This document shows positions 28,841 to 38,503 of a stretch of DNA of 64,000 bases, piece by piece (the stretch's first letter is position 1; each line of letters begins with the position of its first letter). The notes beneath the pieces are model-generated. The model was not told where the DNA came from. It saw only the letters and a list, made by a program, of their open reading frames with translations, and did no database searches. The position numbers and the translations under genes are program-made. The stretch comes from Paenisporosarcina quisquiliarum (lineage in GTDB: Bacteria; Bacillota; Bacilli; Bacillales_A; Planococcaceae). The stretch spans positions 62,001 through 126,000 of the forward strand of contig NZ_JAMKBJ010000001.1 in assembly GCF_027563315.1 (NCBI RefSeq), in the 5' to 3' direction.

Positions 28841-31357
28841 ATGACCAAATTACGCGTCCATGAATATGCGAAGCAAATAAATAAAACAAGTAAAGAAGTT
28901 ATTGAGCAATTAAGCAAGTTGAATGTACAAGTGACGAATCATATGTCGACATTAGAAGGAGACGCTGTTTCTAAGTTGGACTCTGTCTACAAGAAATCGT
29001 CTGCTCCTGCTCAAAAACCTGCAACATCAAGCAACAATCGTCCACAGGGTTCTGGTTCTCAAAACAGCCGTCCACAAAGTTCTGGTTATCAAGGAAATCG
29101 CCCACAGGGTTCTGGTTCTCAAGGCAACCGTCCACAAAGTGACCGTCCTCAAGGAAATCGTCCACAAGGGTCTGGTTCTCAAGGCAGCCGCCCACAAGGT
29201 AGTGGATATCAAGGGAATCGCCCACAAGGTAGCGGATCTCAAGGCAACCGTTCACAAGGGGATCGTCCTGCTGGCAGTGGTTATCAAGGGAATAAGCCAA
29301 GTACACCTGCTGCTAAACCATCATCAGGTCAAAGTCGTGGTATGACGAATACACCATCTCGTGACAAGCAAAAACCTGCAGCAGCAACTTCAGGAGACAG
29401 CCGTAAGCAAGAACAAGGTGCTCAATCGAAAGAAAAGAAAGTCTTTGGACAAAACCGTCCTGCTGGTTCAGGGTTTGGTGGACGTCCAGGTGGCGGTGGG
29501 AATCACCGTCCGGGAACTGGTAATCGCGCTGGAAGAAACAAAGGGAAACAAAATCGTCAACCAGTAGCTCCTCCAGTACCAAGAAAAGAAAAAGAATTGC
29601 CGGAAAAAATCACTTTCTACGAATCATTGACAGTGGCAGAACTGGCAAAAAAATTAGGCAGAGAGCCTTCAGAAATCATCAAAAAATTATTCTTGCTTGG
29701 TGTGATGGCAACAATCAACCAAGAATTAGATAAAGATGCAATCGAATTAATCTGTACGGATTATGGTGTTGAAGTAGAAGAAGAAATCCGCGTTGATATT
29801 TCGGATTTAGAAGGCTATTTCGAAGGTGAAGCAGAAGAACAAGGTGTTCAAAAAGAACGTCCACCAGTTGTTACAATCATGGGACACGTTGACCATGGTA
29901 AAACAACACTTCTGGATTCAATCCGTAATACAAAAGTTACAGCTGGCGAAGCTGGCGGGATTACACAACATATTGGTGCTTACCAAGTTGTTGAAAACGG
30001 CAAGAAAATTACGTTCCTGGATACTCCTGGTCACGCAGCTTTCACAACAATGCGTGCGCGTGGTGCGAGAGTAACGGATATTACGATTTTAGTTGTTGCA
30101 GCAGATGATGGTGTAATGCCTCAAACAATTGAAGCAATCAATCATGCCAAAGCGGCTGAAGTGCCAATTATCGTTGCAGTGAATAAAATGGATAAACCAT
30201 CTGCTAATCCTGAACGTGTCATGCAAGAATTGACTGAACACGGTTTAGTATCTGAAGAATGGGGCGGCGATACGATCTTCGCACCAATCTCAGCATTAAA
30301 AGGCGATGGAATTGACAACTTGCTTGAAATGGTTCTATTGGTTTCAGAAGTTGCTGAACTTAAAGCTGATTCTAAGCGTCGTGCAATCGGAACAGTAATT
30401 GAAGCTCAGCTTGATAAAGGCCGCGGTTCAGTTGCTACACTTCTAGTACAAGATGGAACACTTAAAGTTGGAGATCCAATTGTAGTGGGTCATACGTATG
30501 GTCGTGTTCGTGCGATGGTCAACGATTTAGGTCGTCGTGTAAAAGAAGCAGGTCCAAGTACACCTGTTGAAATTACAGGATTAAATGATGTACCTCAAGC
30601 TGGTGACCGTTTTGTCGTATTTGAAGATGAGAAAACAGCCCGTCAAGTTGGAGAATCACGTGCATCTACTGCACTTCAAGCTCAACGCTCTGAGAAAACA
30701 CGAGTAACGCTTGATAACCTGTTTGATCAAATGAAACAAGGCGAAATGAAAGAATTAAACCTAATTGTCAAAGCAGACGTACAAGGTTCTGTTGAAGCAA
30801 TGGCGGCATCTTTGATGAAGTTAGACGTAGAAGGCGTAAATGTGCGCATCATTCATACTGGTGCCGGTGCAATTACTGAATCAGATATTTCACTTGCTGC
30901 AGCTTCCAACGCAATTGTTATTGGTTTCAACGTTCGACCTGATACAAATGCAAAACGTGCGGCTGAAGCTGAAGGCGTAGACATTCGTCTGCACCGAGTA
31001 ATTTATAAAGTAATTGAGGAAATTGAAGCGGCAATGACTGGCTTACTTGATCCTGAATTCCAAGAAAAAATTATCGGTCAAGCTGAAGTACGCGAAACGT
31101 TCAAAGTTACGAAAATTGGTACGATTGCCGGAAGTTATGTAACTGAAGGTAAAATCAGCCGAGATAGTGGCGTACGTGTTATCCGTGACAGCATTGTCGT
31201 CTTTGAAGGTGAATTAGAGTCCCTAAAACGCTTCAAAGATGATGTGAAAGAAGTTGCTCGTGGGTATGAATGTGGGATCACTGTGAAAAACTACAATGAT
31301 GTCAAAGAAGGCGACATTATTGAAGCATTCGTAATGGAAGAAATTAAACGTAAATGA
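28841..31357 (+). CDS. infB: Translation initiation factor IF-2
   Basis: IF-2 brings fMet-tRNA to the 30S subunit and joins the subunits, using GTP. The N-terminal IF2_N domain begins [19 protein letters not shown]. Residues ~67-150 are a low-complexity array of ten-residue units close to [10 protein letters not shown] with some five-residue half-units, followed by another Gly/Arg/Pro-rich stretch to ~250. The GTPase has GHVDHGKT (348-355), DTPGHAAF and NKMDK (448-452). The C-terminal domains end with [11 protein letters not shown]. The total is 838 residues, longer than B. subtilis IF-2 because of the linker. The start is the ATG at 28841 with GGGGGTGA upstream; the in-frame ATG at 28790 lies inside ylxQ and has no such site. 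Confidence 0.98.
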   Translation: MTKLRVHEYAKQINKTSKEVIEQLSKLNVQVTNHMSTLEGDAVSKLDSVYKKSSAPAQKPATSSNNRPQGSGSQNSRPQSSGYQGNRPQGSGSQGNRPQSDRPQGNRPQGSGSQGSRPQGSGYQGNRPQGSGSQGNRSQGDRPAGSGYQGNKPSTPAAKPSSGQSRGMTNTPSRDKQKPAAATSGDSRKQEQGAQSKEKKVFGQNRPAGSGFGGRPGGGGNHRPGTGNRAGRNKGKQNRQPVAPPVPRKEKELPEKITFYESLTVAELAKKLGREPSEIIKKLFLLGVMATINQELDKDAIELICTDYGVEVEEEIRVDISDLEGYFEGEAEEQGVQKERPPVVTIMGHVDHGKTTLLDSIRNTKVTAGEAGGITQHIGAYQVVENGKKITFLDTPGHAAFTTMRARGARVTDITILVVAADDGVMPQTIEAINHAKAAEVPIIVAVNKMDKPSANPERVMQELTEHGLVSEEWGGDTIFAPISALKGDGIDNLLEMVLLVSEVAELKADSKRRAIGTVIEAQLDKGRGSVATLLVQDGTLKVGDPIVVGHTYGRVRAMVNDLGRRVKEAGPSTPVEITGLNDVPQAGDRFVVFEDEKTARQVGESRASTALQAQRSEKTRVTLDNLFDQMKQGEMKELNLIVKADVQGSVEAMAASLMKLDVEGVNVRIIHTGAGAITESDISLAAASNAIVIGFNVRPDTNAKRAAEAEGVDIRLHRVIYKVIEEIEAAMTGLLDPEFQEKIIGQAEVRETFKVTKIGTIAGSYVTEGKISRDSGVRVIRDSIVVFEGELESLKRFKDDVKEVARGYECGITVKNYNDVKEGDIIEAFVMEEIKRK
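29039..29293 (+). repeat. In-frame tandem repeats in the IF-2 linker
   Basis: The repeats are 30-bp units encoding [10 protein letters not shown] and close variants (GY for GS, SS for GS), with three 15-bp half-units ([15 protein letters not shown]). The coding frame is kept throughout. The array makes a disordered, Gln/Gly/Ser/Arg-rich linker. Confidence 0.9.
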
Positions 31358-31632
31358 TTGCCTACGCGGAATGCGAGTTTATCATTCCGACGTCGCATTC
31401 GTTAAAAGAGAAGCGCGCTGTTCTGCAGAGCATGCTTACTCGAACGAAGCAAAAGTTTAATGTATCGATTTCTGAGATTGATCACCAGGATTTATGGCAA
31501 AGGACTCGCATTGCGATTGTTTGTGTTGCATCATCCATTGATGCAAGCGACCGTGAGCTGACCCACGCCATTCACTACCTGGAATCAAATCCGGAATGGG
31601 AACGAACGGAAACCATCCGTGAACATTTATAG
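31354..31632 (+). CDS. ylxP: YlxP-like DUF503 family protein
   Basis: This 92-residue protein of the DUF503 family starts within the infB stop (ATGA). Family features are the opening strand [12 protein letters not shown], then [32 protein letters not shown] and IAIVCVASS. The family is small, alpha/beta and of unclear function; it is nearly always between infB and rbfA, which suggests a role in ribosome assembly or translation, and some relatives are discussed as possible 30S assembly factors. That functional reading is inference from context. Confidence 0.92.
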   Translation: MIAYAECEFIIPTSHSLKEKRAVLQSMLTRTKQKFNVSISEIDHQDLWQRTRIAIVCVASSIDASDRELTHAIHYLESNPEWERTETIREHL

Positions 31633-31654
31633 ATAGAACAGAGGTGAAGCCATC

Positions 31655-32011
31655 ATGGCGAATCGCTCAAATCGAGTAGCAGAACAAATGAAAAAAGAAC
31701 TTGGCGAAATTATTGCGCGCAGACTTAAAGATCCCCGCATTGGGTTTGTCACTGTAACAGACGTCGAAGTTACTGGTGATCTACAACAAGCAACGGTCTA
31801 TATTACTGTTCTAGGTGATGATAGAAAACGTCAAGAAACGTTAAAAGGTTTAGCTAAAGCTAAAGGATTTATCCGTACAGAAATTGGCCAACGAATTCGA
31901 TTGCGTAAGACACCAGAGCTTATGTTTGAATTTGATGAGTCATCTGCTTACGGTAATAAAATTGACACTTTACTAAGACAGATTAACGATACAACTGAAG
32001 AAACTGAGTAA
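31655..32011 (+). CDS. rbfA: Ribosome-binding factor A
   Basis: RbfA is a 30S maturation factor that acts on the 5' end of 16S rRNA and is needed at low temperature in other bacteria. The single KH-like domain is complete: [36 protein letters not shown] and [17 protein letters not shown]. The length of 118 residues is standard. The ribosome site is GAGGTGA before the ATG. It closes the rimP-infB operon and is followed by a terminator. Confidence 0.97.
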   Translation: MANRSNRVAEQMKKELGEIIARRLKDPRIGFVTVTDVEVTGDLQQATVYITVLGDDRKRQETLKGLAKAKGFIRTEIGQRIRLRKTPELMFEFDESSAYGNKIDTLLRQINDTTEETE

Positions 32012-32018
32012 CAAAAAG

Positions 32019-32046
32019 AAGTCTGCTTTTTATAAGCAGGCTTTTT
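32019..32046 (+). terminator. Intrinsic terminator of the rimP-rbfA operon
   Basis: AGTCTGCTT pairs with AAGCAGGCT (one G-T pair) around a five-base loop, followed by T5. Confidence 0.82.
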
Positions 32047-32078
32047 CTAAATTACATATGTAAAAGGAGTGGGAACGA

Positions 32079-33008
32079 ATGCAAAATGGCATTCTTCCGC
32101 TATGGAAAGAACAAGGGATGACATCACACGATTGCGTCTTTAAGTTGCGAAAAATATTGAGAATGAAACGCATCGGTCATACAGGGACTCTCGATCCAAG
32201 TGTGGAAGGAGTCTTGCCCATCTGTTTAGGAGAGTCAACCAAAGTAGCGGAGTATCTTACAAACGCAGGGAAAACTTACGAAGCAGAAGTAACAATTGGT
32301 ACATCAACCACCACTGAAGACGCAGATGGTGAAGTGGTGGAAACGGATGCATCCATCAAGCATTTCACCAGACAGGGAATCCTTGATGCGCTACTTTCTC
32401 TAACCGGTACAATTGATCAAACACCTCCCATGTATTCAGCTGTAAAAGTTAATGGAAAAAAACTTTATGAATACGCAAGAGCTGGACAGACCATTGAAAG
32501 ACCTACCAGACAAGTGAATATTTATGAACTAACACTTCTTAGTAAAGAGGATATCTTTTCTGGAGAACTTATTTCTTTCAATATTCGTGTATCCTGCAGC
32601 AAAGGAACGTATATAAGAACGCTTGCCGTCCAAATCGGTGAAAAATTAGGATTTCCTGCACATATGTCAAAACTGGTGCGTACTGCCTCTGGTTCATTCA
32701 CGGCAAAAGATTGTCTTACTCTGAGTGAAGTTCAGCAACTGGTCGAAAGTGATTCATTAAGAGATAAATTGTATGGATTGGATTATGCGCTTCAAGATAT
32801 GCCGAAATTTGAAGTACCACCATTCTTGGTGAAATCCATCCAAAATGGACAGGTATTAGATGCCATTGATGCATTGAATGATCATGAACGAGTTGTTTTT
32901 ACCATGGAGGAACAGGCTGTTGCCGTTTATATTAACCATCCAACAAAAGAAGGTAAGATGAAACCCGAAAAAATGTTTAATCGATCAGAAGGAGGAGATA
33001 CGGAATGA
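32079..33008 (+). CDS. truB: tRNA pseudouridine-55 synthase
   Basis: TruB makes pseudouridine 55 in the T-loop of tRNAs, the base next to the U54 methylated by TrmFO in this window. The start NGILPLWKEQGMTSHD and the catalytic block IGHTGTLDPSVEGVLPICLG, with the catalytic Asp in TLDP, are clear. Later blocks are QTPPMYSAVKVNGKKLYEYAR and CSKGTYIRTLA. A C-terminal PUA-like portion follows from about residue 240. The length is 309 residues. The ribosome site is AAAAGGAGTGG. Its stop overlaps the ribF start (ATGA). Confidence 0.97.
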   Translation: MQNGILPLWKEQGMTSHDCVFKLRKILRMKRIGHTGTLDPSVEGVLPICLGESTKVAEYLTNAGKTYEAEVTIGTSTTTEDADGEVVETDASIKHFTRQGILDALLSLTGTIDQTPPMYSAVKVNGKKLYEYARAGQTIERPTRQVNIYELTLLSKEDIFSGELISFNIRVSCSKGTYIRTLAVQIGEKLGFPAHMSKLVRTASGSFTAKDCLTLSEVQQLVESDSLRDKLYGLDYALQDMPKFEVPPFLVKSIQNGQVLDAIDALNDHERVVFTMEEQAVAVYINHPTKEGKMKPEKMFNRSEGGDTE

Positions 33009-33949
33009 ATATAGTGCACTTATCTTATCCACATCACACCAATGATTCAGTAATATCCGGCCCTTTTTCTTTAGCGATTGGATTTTTTGATGGCGTTCAT
33101 TTAGGTCATAGGGAAGTAATCGGACATGCAAAACAAATCGCGAGTGAAGCAGGATTGAAATTAGCGGTCATGACGTTTGATCCACACCCTTCAATCGTAC
33201 TTGGGAAACGCAATGAGAAAGTATTTTATATAACGCCATTGGATCAGAAAATGGAATTGCTTGAATCAATGGGTGTCGACACAACTTTTGTAGTTCGGTT
33301 TACATCTGATTTCGCCCAACTGACACCTGAAAAATTCGTAGAAACGTTCATACGTCAATTGCATGTAAAACATGTTACTGCCGGTTTTGATTTTACGTTT
33401 GGTGCATTCGGCAAGGGTAATATGAACGTGATGCGTCAATTAGCCAATGACGATTTCAACGTATCGGTTGTTGAAAAGAAATCAGACGAATATGAAAAGA
33501 TCAGTTCCACTCGGATTCGCCAAGCACTGACTGAAGGCGATATGGAGAAAGTCCATGAGTTGCTAGGGAGACCCTTCCAAATCCCAGGTGTAGTCGTTCA
33601 TGGGGATAAAAGGGGTCGTACAATCGGATTCCCTACCGCAAATATCCAGGCAAAAGAAGGATCGTACATTCCTGCAACAGGTGTATACGCCGTACGAATG
33701 CTCATTCAAGATGAATGGGTAGATGGTGTTTGCAACGTTGGGTATAAACCGACATTCAAAAATCCGGATGAAAAAACACTAACCATTGAAGTCCATTTAT
33801 TTAATTTTGATAAAAACATTTACGGGGAAGAAGTGTCCGTGGATTGGTATCATCATATTCGGGATGAACGCAAATTTGATGGCATTGATTCCTTGAAACA
33901 ACAAATTGAAAAAGATAAACAAACGGCCATTGCGTTTTTTCAAGAGTAG
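33005..33949 (+). CDS. ribF: Bifunctional riboflavin kinase / FAD synthetase
   Basis: RibF converts riboflavin to FMN and then FAD. The N-terminal nucleotidyltransferase has AIGFFDGVHLGHREVI (HxGH-type motif), GFDFTFGAFGKGN and KISSTRIRQAL. The C-terminal riboflavin kinase domain begins near residue 185 with VVHGDKRGRTIGFPTANI and includes GVYAVRM and VGYKPTF. The length is 314 residues. It is translationally coupled to truB. Its FAD product is needed by TrmFO and other flavoenzymes. There is no riboswitch and no promoter between truB and ribF. Confidence 0.97.
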   Translation: MNIVHLSYPHHTNDSVISGPFSLAIGFFDGVHLGHREVIGHAKQIASEAGLKLAVMTFDPHPSIVLGKRNEKVFYITPLDQKMELLESMGVDTTFVVRFTSDFAQLTPEKFVETFIRQLHVKHVTAGFDFTFGAFGKGNMNVMRQLANDDFNVSVVEKKSDEYEKISSTRIRQALTEGDMEKVHELLGRPFQIPGVVVHGDKRGRTIGFPTANIQAKEGSYIPATGVYAVRMLIQDEWVDGVCNVGYKPTFKNPDEKTLTIEVHLFNFDKNIYGEEVSVDWYHHIRDERKFDGIDSLKQQIEKDKQTAIAFFQE

Positions 33950-33958
33950 AAGTAACAG

Positions 33959-33987
33959 TTGCATATCCATCTGAACTGTGCTACTAT
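33959..33987 (+). promoter_or_regulatory. Predicted sigma-A promoter of rpsO
   Basis: TTGCAT (33959-33964), 17 bp and TACTAT (33982-33987). Confidence 0.65.
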
Positions 33988-33989
33988 TT

Positions 33990-34089
33990 TTAAGTGCATA
34001 GAGATATGCTTAACCGTTGCTTGGCAAGGCGATTCACCAACGCTTGCTCGGTAATAGGGGATATTATGAGAGTATTGGAGGTGAACCGG
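33990..34089 (+). promoter_or_regulatory. rpsO leader, probable S15 autoregulatory element
   Basis: About 95 untranslated bases precede rpsO. They can form GCATA/TATGC (near 33995-34008) and a larger GC-rich pairing involving GTTGCTTGGCAAGGCG and CAACGCTTGC. S15 binds and represses its own mRNA leader in several bacteria, including Bacillales relatives. The structure match here is by eye and not modelled. Confidence 0.45.
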
Positions 34090-34359
34090 ATGGCAATTAC
34101 ACAAGAACGTAAAAACGAACTTATCGCTGAGTATCGTACTCATGAAAGCGACACTGGTTCTGCAGACATTCAAATCGCTGTGTTAACAGAAGAGATTAAC
34201 AATTTGAACGAACATTTACGTACACACAAGAAAGATCACCACTCACGTCGTGGCCTATTCAAAATGGTAGGACGTCGTCGTAACTTGTTAAAATACTTAC
34301 GTGAAAACGAAGTATCACGTTACCGTGACTTGATCGCTAAACTTGGTTTACGTCGATAA
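34090..34359 (+). CDS. rpsO: 30S ribosomal protein S15
   Basis: S15 is a primary 16S rRNA-binding protein that organises the central domain of the 30S subunit. The 89-residue sequence has [35 protein letters not shown], the rRNA-binding [11 protein letters not shown] and [12 protein letters not shown], all standard. The start is the ATG at 34090 with GGAGGTGA; an in-frame ATG at 33994 lies in the leader and would add 32 residues not found in S15. A strong terminator follows before pnp. Confidence 0.98.
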   Translation: MAITQERKNELIAEYRTHESDTGSADIQIAVLTEEINNLNEHLRTHKKDHHSRRGLFKMVGRRRNLLKYLRENEVSRYRDLIAKLGLRR

Positions 34360-34373
34360 GATGCATTTTAGTG

Positions 34374-34398
34374 AAAGCGGGATTCGTCCCGCTTTTTC
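34374..34398 (+). terminator. Intrinsic terminator of rpsO
   Basis: AGCGGGA, a TTCG tetraloop, TCCCGCT and then T5. Confidence 0.92.
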
Positions 34399-34545
34399 TT
34401 TATGTTCAAAAAGTTTTCTATATAAGAAATCCACTCTCAATGACTAATTTATAATTTATCGCATGATAAGCGCTTTTTTGATACACTACTAATGATACAT
34501 ACAACTAAATTTAATAGGATTTTCAGTTCGAGAGGAGTTCATTCA

Positions 34546-36663
34546 ATGACAGAAAAACAAGTTTTTAATTTCGAATGGGCAGGTCGTCCATTGCAAGTAG
34601 AAGTAGGCAAATATGCAAAACAAGCAAACGGTGCCGTTATGGTCCGTTACGGAGATTCCACAGTCCTTTCAACAGCAACGGCTTCAAAACACCCGAAGCC
34701 ATTAGATTTCTTCCCACTTACATGTAACTATGAAGAACGCCTATATGCAGCAGGTAAAATTCCTGGTGGCTTCATTAAACGTGAAGGTCGTCCATCTGAA
34801 AATGCCGTATTGACGAGTCGTCTAATTGACCGTCCAATCCGTCCATTATTCCCTGATGGATTCCGTAATGAAGTACAAGTTATCTCAATCGTTATGTCTG
34901 TAGACCAAGATTGCACAACTGAAATGGCAGCAATGCTAGGATCATCTTTAGCACTATCAGTTTCTGATATTCCTTTCGATGGCCCGATTGCAGGCGTACA
35001 AGTAGGATTAATTGATGGTCAATTTATCATTAACCCGACTCAAGCACAATTGGCATTAAGCACAATTGATTTAATCGTTGCCGGTACAAAAGATGCAATC
35101 AACATGGTTGAGGCAGGAGCACTTGAAGTTCCTGAGGAAGTTATGTTGGAAGCAATTATGTTCGGACATGAAGAAATCAAAAAATTGATTGCTTTCCAAG
35201 AAGAAGTAGTCGCGGTAATGGGTAAAGAAAAAACAGACATCCAACTTTATGAGCTAGATGCTGACCTTTCTGCTGAAATCAAAGCCGTTTGTGAAACTAA
35301 ATTAAACAATGCAATTCAAGTGTATGAAAAACATGCACGTGAATTAGCGATTAGCGAAGTTAAAGAAGAAGTTATCGCGACATATGTTGAACGTGAAGCA
35401 GATGAAGCGACACTTAAACAAGTTCGCCAAATTTTAGATAAAATGGTGAAAGAAGAAGTTCGCCGTTTAATAACTGAAGATAAAGTCCGTCCTGATGGTC
35501 GTAAATTAGACGAGATCCGCCCGTTATCATCTGAAACAGGTGTCCTACCACGTACGCATGGTTCTGGATTGTTTACTCGTGGACAAACTCAGGCACTGAG
35601 CATTGCTACTTTAGGTGCTTTAGGCGATGTTCAAATCATTGATGGCCTGGGAATTGAAGAATCTAAACGTTTCATGCATCATTATAATTTCCCACAATTC
35701 AGTGTTGGGGAAACTGGACCAATCCGTGGACCAGGTCGCCGTGAAATCGGTCATGGTGCTTTAGGTGAACGTGCACTTGTTGCCGTTATTCCTGATGAAA
35801 AAGATTTCCCATACACAATTCGTTTAGTTTCAGAAGTATTGGAATCGAATGGTTCTACTTCTCAAGCAAGTATTTGTGCATCAACTCTTGCTATGATGGA
35901 TGCCGGTGTTCCAATTAAAGCACCAGTAGCTGGTATTGCAATGGGTCTTATCAAACGTGGTGAACATTATTCTGTTCTTTCGGATATTCAAGGGATGGAA
36001 GATCACTTAGGCGATATGGACTTTAAGGTAGCTGGTACTGCTAAAGGTGTTACGGCATTACAAATGGATATTAAAATTGATGGTTTGTCACGCAGCATTT
36101 TAGAAGAGGCGTTGACACAGGCAAAAATCGGGCGCATGCATATTTTAGATAGCATGATGGCTACGATTTCTGAACCACGCACGAAATTGTCTAAATATGC
36201 TCCGAAAATTATCATGGTTAAAATCAATCCTGATAAAATCCGTGACGTTATTGGACCGGGTGGTAAACAAATCAACAAAATCATTGATGAAACCGGCGTG
36301 AAAATCGATACAGAGCAAGATGGTACGATTTACATTTCTTCTATTGACGAAGAAATGAATGCACGTGCGAAAGAAATCATCGAAAATATTGTGCGCGAAG
36401 CGGCTGTTGGTGAATACTATATGGCTAAAGTGAAGCGCATTGAAAAATTCGGTGCTTTCCTTGAAATCTTCCCAGGTAAAGATGGACTTCTTCATATTTC
36501 TGAAATCCAGGAAGAGCGTACGAAAGCGGTTGAAGATGTATTGAAACTTGGCGATGAAATGTACGTCAAAGTTATTGAAATCGATAACCAAGGTCGCGTG
36601 AACTTGTCTCGTAAAATTGTCGTAAAAGAAGAAAAAGAAGCGGCAGAAAAAGAGCAAGCTTAA
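34546..36663 (+). CDS. pnp: Polyribonucleotide nucleotidyltransferase (PNPase)
   Basis: PNPase degrades RNA 3' to 5' with phosphate and is a partner of RNase Y and other decay factors. Two RNase PH domains are present, with [18 protein letters not shown] at the start and [17 protein letters not shown] and [14 protein letters not shown] in the second core. The KH domain has [20 protein letters not shown] and the S1 domain [19 protein letters not shown]. It has 705 residues. The start is the ATG at 34546 with AGAGGAG; an in-frame ATG 54 bases earlier has no ribosome site. mlpA follows directly; the ylxY gene found between them in B. subtilis is missing. Confidence 0.98.
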   Translation: MTEKQVFNFEWAGRPLQVEVGKYAKQANGAVMVRYGDSTVLSTATASKHPKPLDFFPLTCNYEERLYAAGKIPGGFIKREGRPSENAVLTSRLIDRPIRPLFPDGFRNEVQVISIVMSVDQDCTTEMAAMLGSSLALSVSDIPFDGPIAGVQVGLIDGQFIINPTQAQLALSTIDLIVAGTKDAINMVEAGALEVPEEVMLEAIMFGHEEIKKLIAFQEEVVAVMGKEKTDIQLYELDADLSAEIKAVCETKLNNAIQVYEKHARELAISEVKEEVIATYVEREADEATLKQVRQILDKMVKEEVRRLITEDKVRPDGRKLDEIRPLSSETGVLPRTHGSGLFTRGQTQALSIATLGALGDVQIIDGLGIEESKRFMHHYNFPQFSVGETGPIRGPGRREIGHGALGERALVAVIPDEKDFPYTIRLVSEVLESNGSTSQASICASTLAMMDAGVPIKAPVAGIAMGLIKRGEHYSVLSDIQGMEDHLGDMDFKVAGTAKGVTALQMDIKIDGLSRSILEEALTQAKIGRMHILDSMMATISEPRTKLSKYAPKIIMVKINPDKIRDVIGPGGKQINKIIDETGVKIDTEQDGTIYISSIDEEMNARAKEIIENIVREAAVGEYYMAKVKRIEKFGAFLEIFPGKDGLLHISEIQEERTKAVEDVLKLGDEMYVKVIEIDNQGRVNLSRKIVVKEEKEAAEKEQA

Positions 36664-36675
36664 TCATAAAGAAAG

Positions 36676-36713
36676 AAAAAAGGTTGCCAATCAATGTATG
36701 GCAACCTTTTTTC
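36676..36713 (+). terminator. Intrinsic terminator of pnp
   Basis: AAAAAGGTTGCCA and its perfect complement around a nine-base loop, then a T6 run. Confidence 0.93.
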
Positions 36714-36736
36714 TCGAAAGTTTGGGGGCTTTTACT

Positions 36737-37972
36737 GTGTTACAAAAAAGAACAAGTCAAAATGGTGTGCGTATTGTCTATGAGCACATTCCACACGTAC
36801 GTTCAGTTGCTGTTGGTGTTTGGGTCAATGTTGGATCAAGGCATGAAACGCCTGAAGAAAATGGTTTAACTCATTTTATTGAACATATGCTTTTCAAAGG
36901 GACTGCTACTCGTTCAGCGCGTCAGATAGCTGAAGAATTCGATCGCATTGGTGGGCATGTCAATGCATTTACATCGAAGGAACAAACTTGCTATTACGCA
37001 AAAGTATTGGATCACCATGCGAAACATGCCATTTCGGTGTTGGCTGATATGTTTTTCCATTCCCAGTTTGATGAAGTGGAGTTGGAAAAAGAACGTCAAG
37101 TCGTGCTGGAAGAAATATTGATGGTAGAAGATACACCAGATGATGATGTCCACGAACAATTGTGGAATGTGATGTATCCGAACCAACCGCTTGGTGCATC
37201 CATTTTAGGGACAAAGGAATCACTCGCAACATTCAATAAGGATTCGATTCAACAATTTATGGATCATCATTATCGACCTGAACATATCGTAATCTCAATA
37301 GCTGGGAATATTCCAGAAGGCTTTATCGATTACACCGATTCTTTATTCGGTCAATTCAGTTCAAGTTCTACTAGGTCGGAACGTCCTCCGTTTGAAATGC
37401 CGGTTTTCAATCCGGGTGATTCACGTAAATCTCGTGAAACAGAACAAGGACATATTTGTCTTGGCTATCCAGGTCTAAGCGTAAAAGATAAACATATTTA
37501 TGACCTCGTAGTATTGAATAATATTCTAGGTGGAAATATGTCTTCCCGTTTGTTCCAGGAAGTCCGAGAAGAAAAAGCATTGGCCTACTCCATTTATTCG
37601 TATCATTCTTCTTATGAAGACTCGGGATCGGTTGCGATTTATGGAGGCACTTCCAGCAATCAATTGCAGAAACTCCAGGAAACCATTTATGAAACCATTC
37701 AAAAAGTGGTAGATGAAGGGGTTACCGATACAGAAGTAAACAATGCGAAAGAGCAATTAAAAGGGAATTTAATGCTTGGTTTAGAGAGCACCAATGCTCG
37801 TATGAACCGTAATGGGAAAAATGAATTAGTTTTCAATGAACATAAAACGTATGACGAAGTATTGCAATCGATTGATGAAGTGAACATTCACCAAGTACAA
37901 AAACTTGTAACGGATATATTCACCATTAAACCTGCTATCTCGATCATCACACCAAAAGACAATCCTTTGTGA
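36737..37972 (+). CDS. mlpA: M16 family zinc peptidase MlpA (YmxG)
   Basis: This is an insulinase-type (M16) peptidase related to mitochondrial processing peptidase. The inverted zinc motif is H46-F-I-E-H50, followed by FKGTATRSA; the further glutamate ligand is expected near residue 120 (VVLEEILMVED). The second, non-catalytic M16 repeat has GHICLGYPGLSVKD and ILGGNMSSRLFQEVREE. The length is 411 residues. The start is a GTG at 36737 with GGGGG just upstream; in-frame codons further up lie inside the pnp terminator. The last codons form the left arm of a terminator hairpin. B. subtilis places mlpA in the same spot. Confidence 0.93.
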   Translation: MLQKRTSQNGVRIVYEHIPHVRSVAVGVWVNVGSRHETPEENGLTHFIEHMLFKGTATRSARQIAEEFDRIGGHVNAFTSKEQTCYYAKVLDHHAKHAISVLADMFFHSQFDEVELEKERQVVLEEILMVEDTPDDDVHEQLWNVMYPNQPLGASILGTKESLATFNKDSIQQFMDHHYRPEHIVISIAGNIPEGFIDYTDSLFGQFSSSSTRSERPPFEMPVFNPGDSRKSRETEQGHICLGYPGLSVKDKHIYDLVVLNNILGGNMSSRLFQEVREEKALAYSIYSYHSSYEDSGSVAIYGGTSSNQLQKLQETIYETIQKVVDEGVTDTEVNNAKEQLKGNLMLGLESTNARMNRNGKNELVFNEHKTYDEVLQSIDEVNIHQVQKLVTDIFTIKPAISIITPKDNPL

Positions 37973-37983
37973 TTGTCTTTTAG
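37954..37983 (+). terminator. mlpA terminator overlapping the coding end
   Basis: AAAAGACAATC (37954-37964), inside the last codons of mlpA, pairs with GATTGTCTTTT (37971-37981) after the stop. A near-identical hairpin is repeated at 38438-38467. Confidence 0.8.
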
Positions 37984-38065
37984 ACTTATGACAAAAGAAT
38001 TTATATTAATATGTCAATTTTAAGATACATTTCTATTATTTTTACACTCGATCAATAAAGAAGGT

Positions 38066-38194
38066 GGTCGGCTATTTCTTTCGCTTTCCACTGACGAAAC
38101 CCCAGCCTCCTCAGCTCAGCTGTCTATGACAGCTGAGCCTGTGGGGTCTAGCTTGTTCCGTTTTTTCCGCAGGAGTCTTCAGAAATACCCGACC
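38066..38194 (-). repeat. Structured interspersed repeat, reverse orientation
   Basis: The ends are complementary (GGTCGG at 38066, CGACC at 38190-38194; TATTTCT with AGAAATA just inside). The centre is a perfect 10-bp hairpin (CTCAGCTGTC, TAT, GACAGCTGAG; 38115-38137). Read on the minus strand it shows GACTCCTGCGGAAAA, GACCCCACAGG and GAGGAGGCT, the same block order as the plus-strand copies. Confidence 0.7.
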
Positions 38195-38243
38195 GCTTTC
38201 TTACTTAAATAGTTTGAAGAAAATCGTTGACAGAGCGCGTTCT

Positions 38244-38366
38244 GTTGATTGGAGTGGAGGCGGCGACTTCAGCGGGAACAGCATGAGCTGAAGGCCCCGG
38301 AGTCACGTAGTGACGAGGAGACTAAAGCCATGCCCGCGAAACGCGTCCGCCGCAACGGAAATCAAC
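38244..38366 (+). repeat. Structured interspersed repeat, short copy (123 bp)
   Basis: It is bounded by GTTGATT (38244-38250) and AATCAAC (38360-38366). Inside are GGCGACTTCAGCGGGAACAG, TGAGCTGAAGGCCCCG, a small GTCAC/GTGAC hairpin (38302-38314) and GCCATGCCCGCGAAACGCG. It is the cleanest copy of the family and defines the frame into which the longer copy at 12600 has extra hairpins. Confidence 0.8.
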
Positions 38367-38503
38367 ATTTTCGTGCATTTGCACTTTTTCAAGAGTATGC
38401 AGTGTATTAACTCATTATATTGGTTCTCTAAAGTCTGAAAGACAATCCTTTGCGATTGTCTTTTTTTGTTCAAATTAGAAGGAGTATTCGGAGCTCTAAA
38501 AAG
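38367..38503 (+). other. Intergenic with duplicated terminator hairpin
   Basis: A second copy of the mlpA terminator, AAAGACAATCCTTTG then CGATTGTC and T7 (38438-38467), lies about 480 bases after the first and differs at one base within the shared 26-base stretch. Otherwise the stretch is AT-rich with no gene. Confidence 0.75.

Noticed and set aside
29039-29293. Repeat array resembling a CRISPR
   Set aside because: The units are in-frame coding repeats without spacers, inside infB.
34455-34470. Palindrome TTATCGCATGATAA upstream of pnp as an operator
   Set aside because: It is short and AT-rich, with no associated promoter of good spacing; chance is likely.
36145-36657. 170-codon minus-strand frame inside pnp
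   Set aside because: It lies antisense to the conserved KH/S1 end of PNPase; Phe/Asn-rich text is typical of such shadows.
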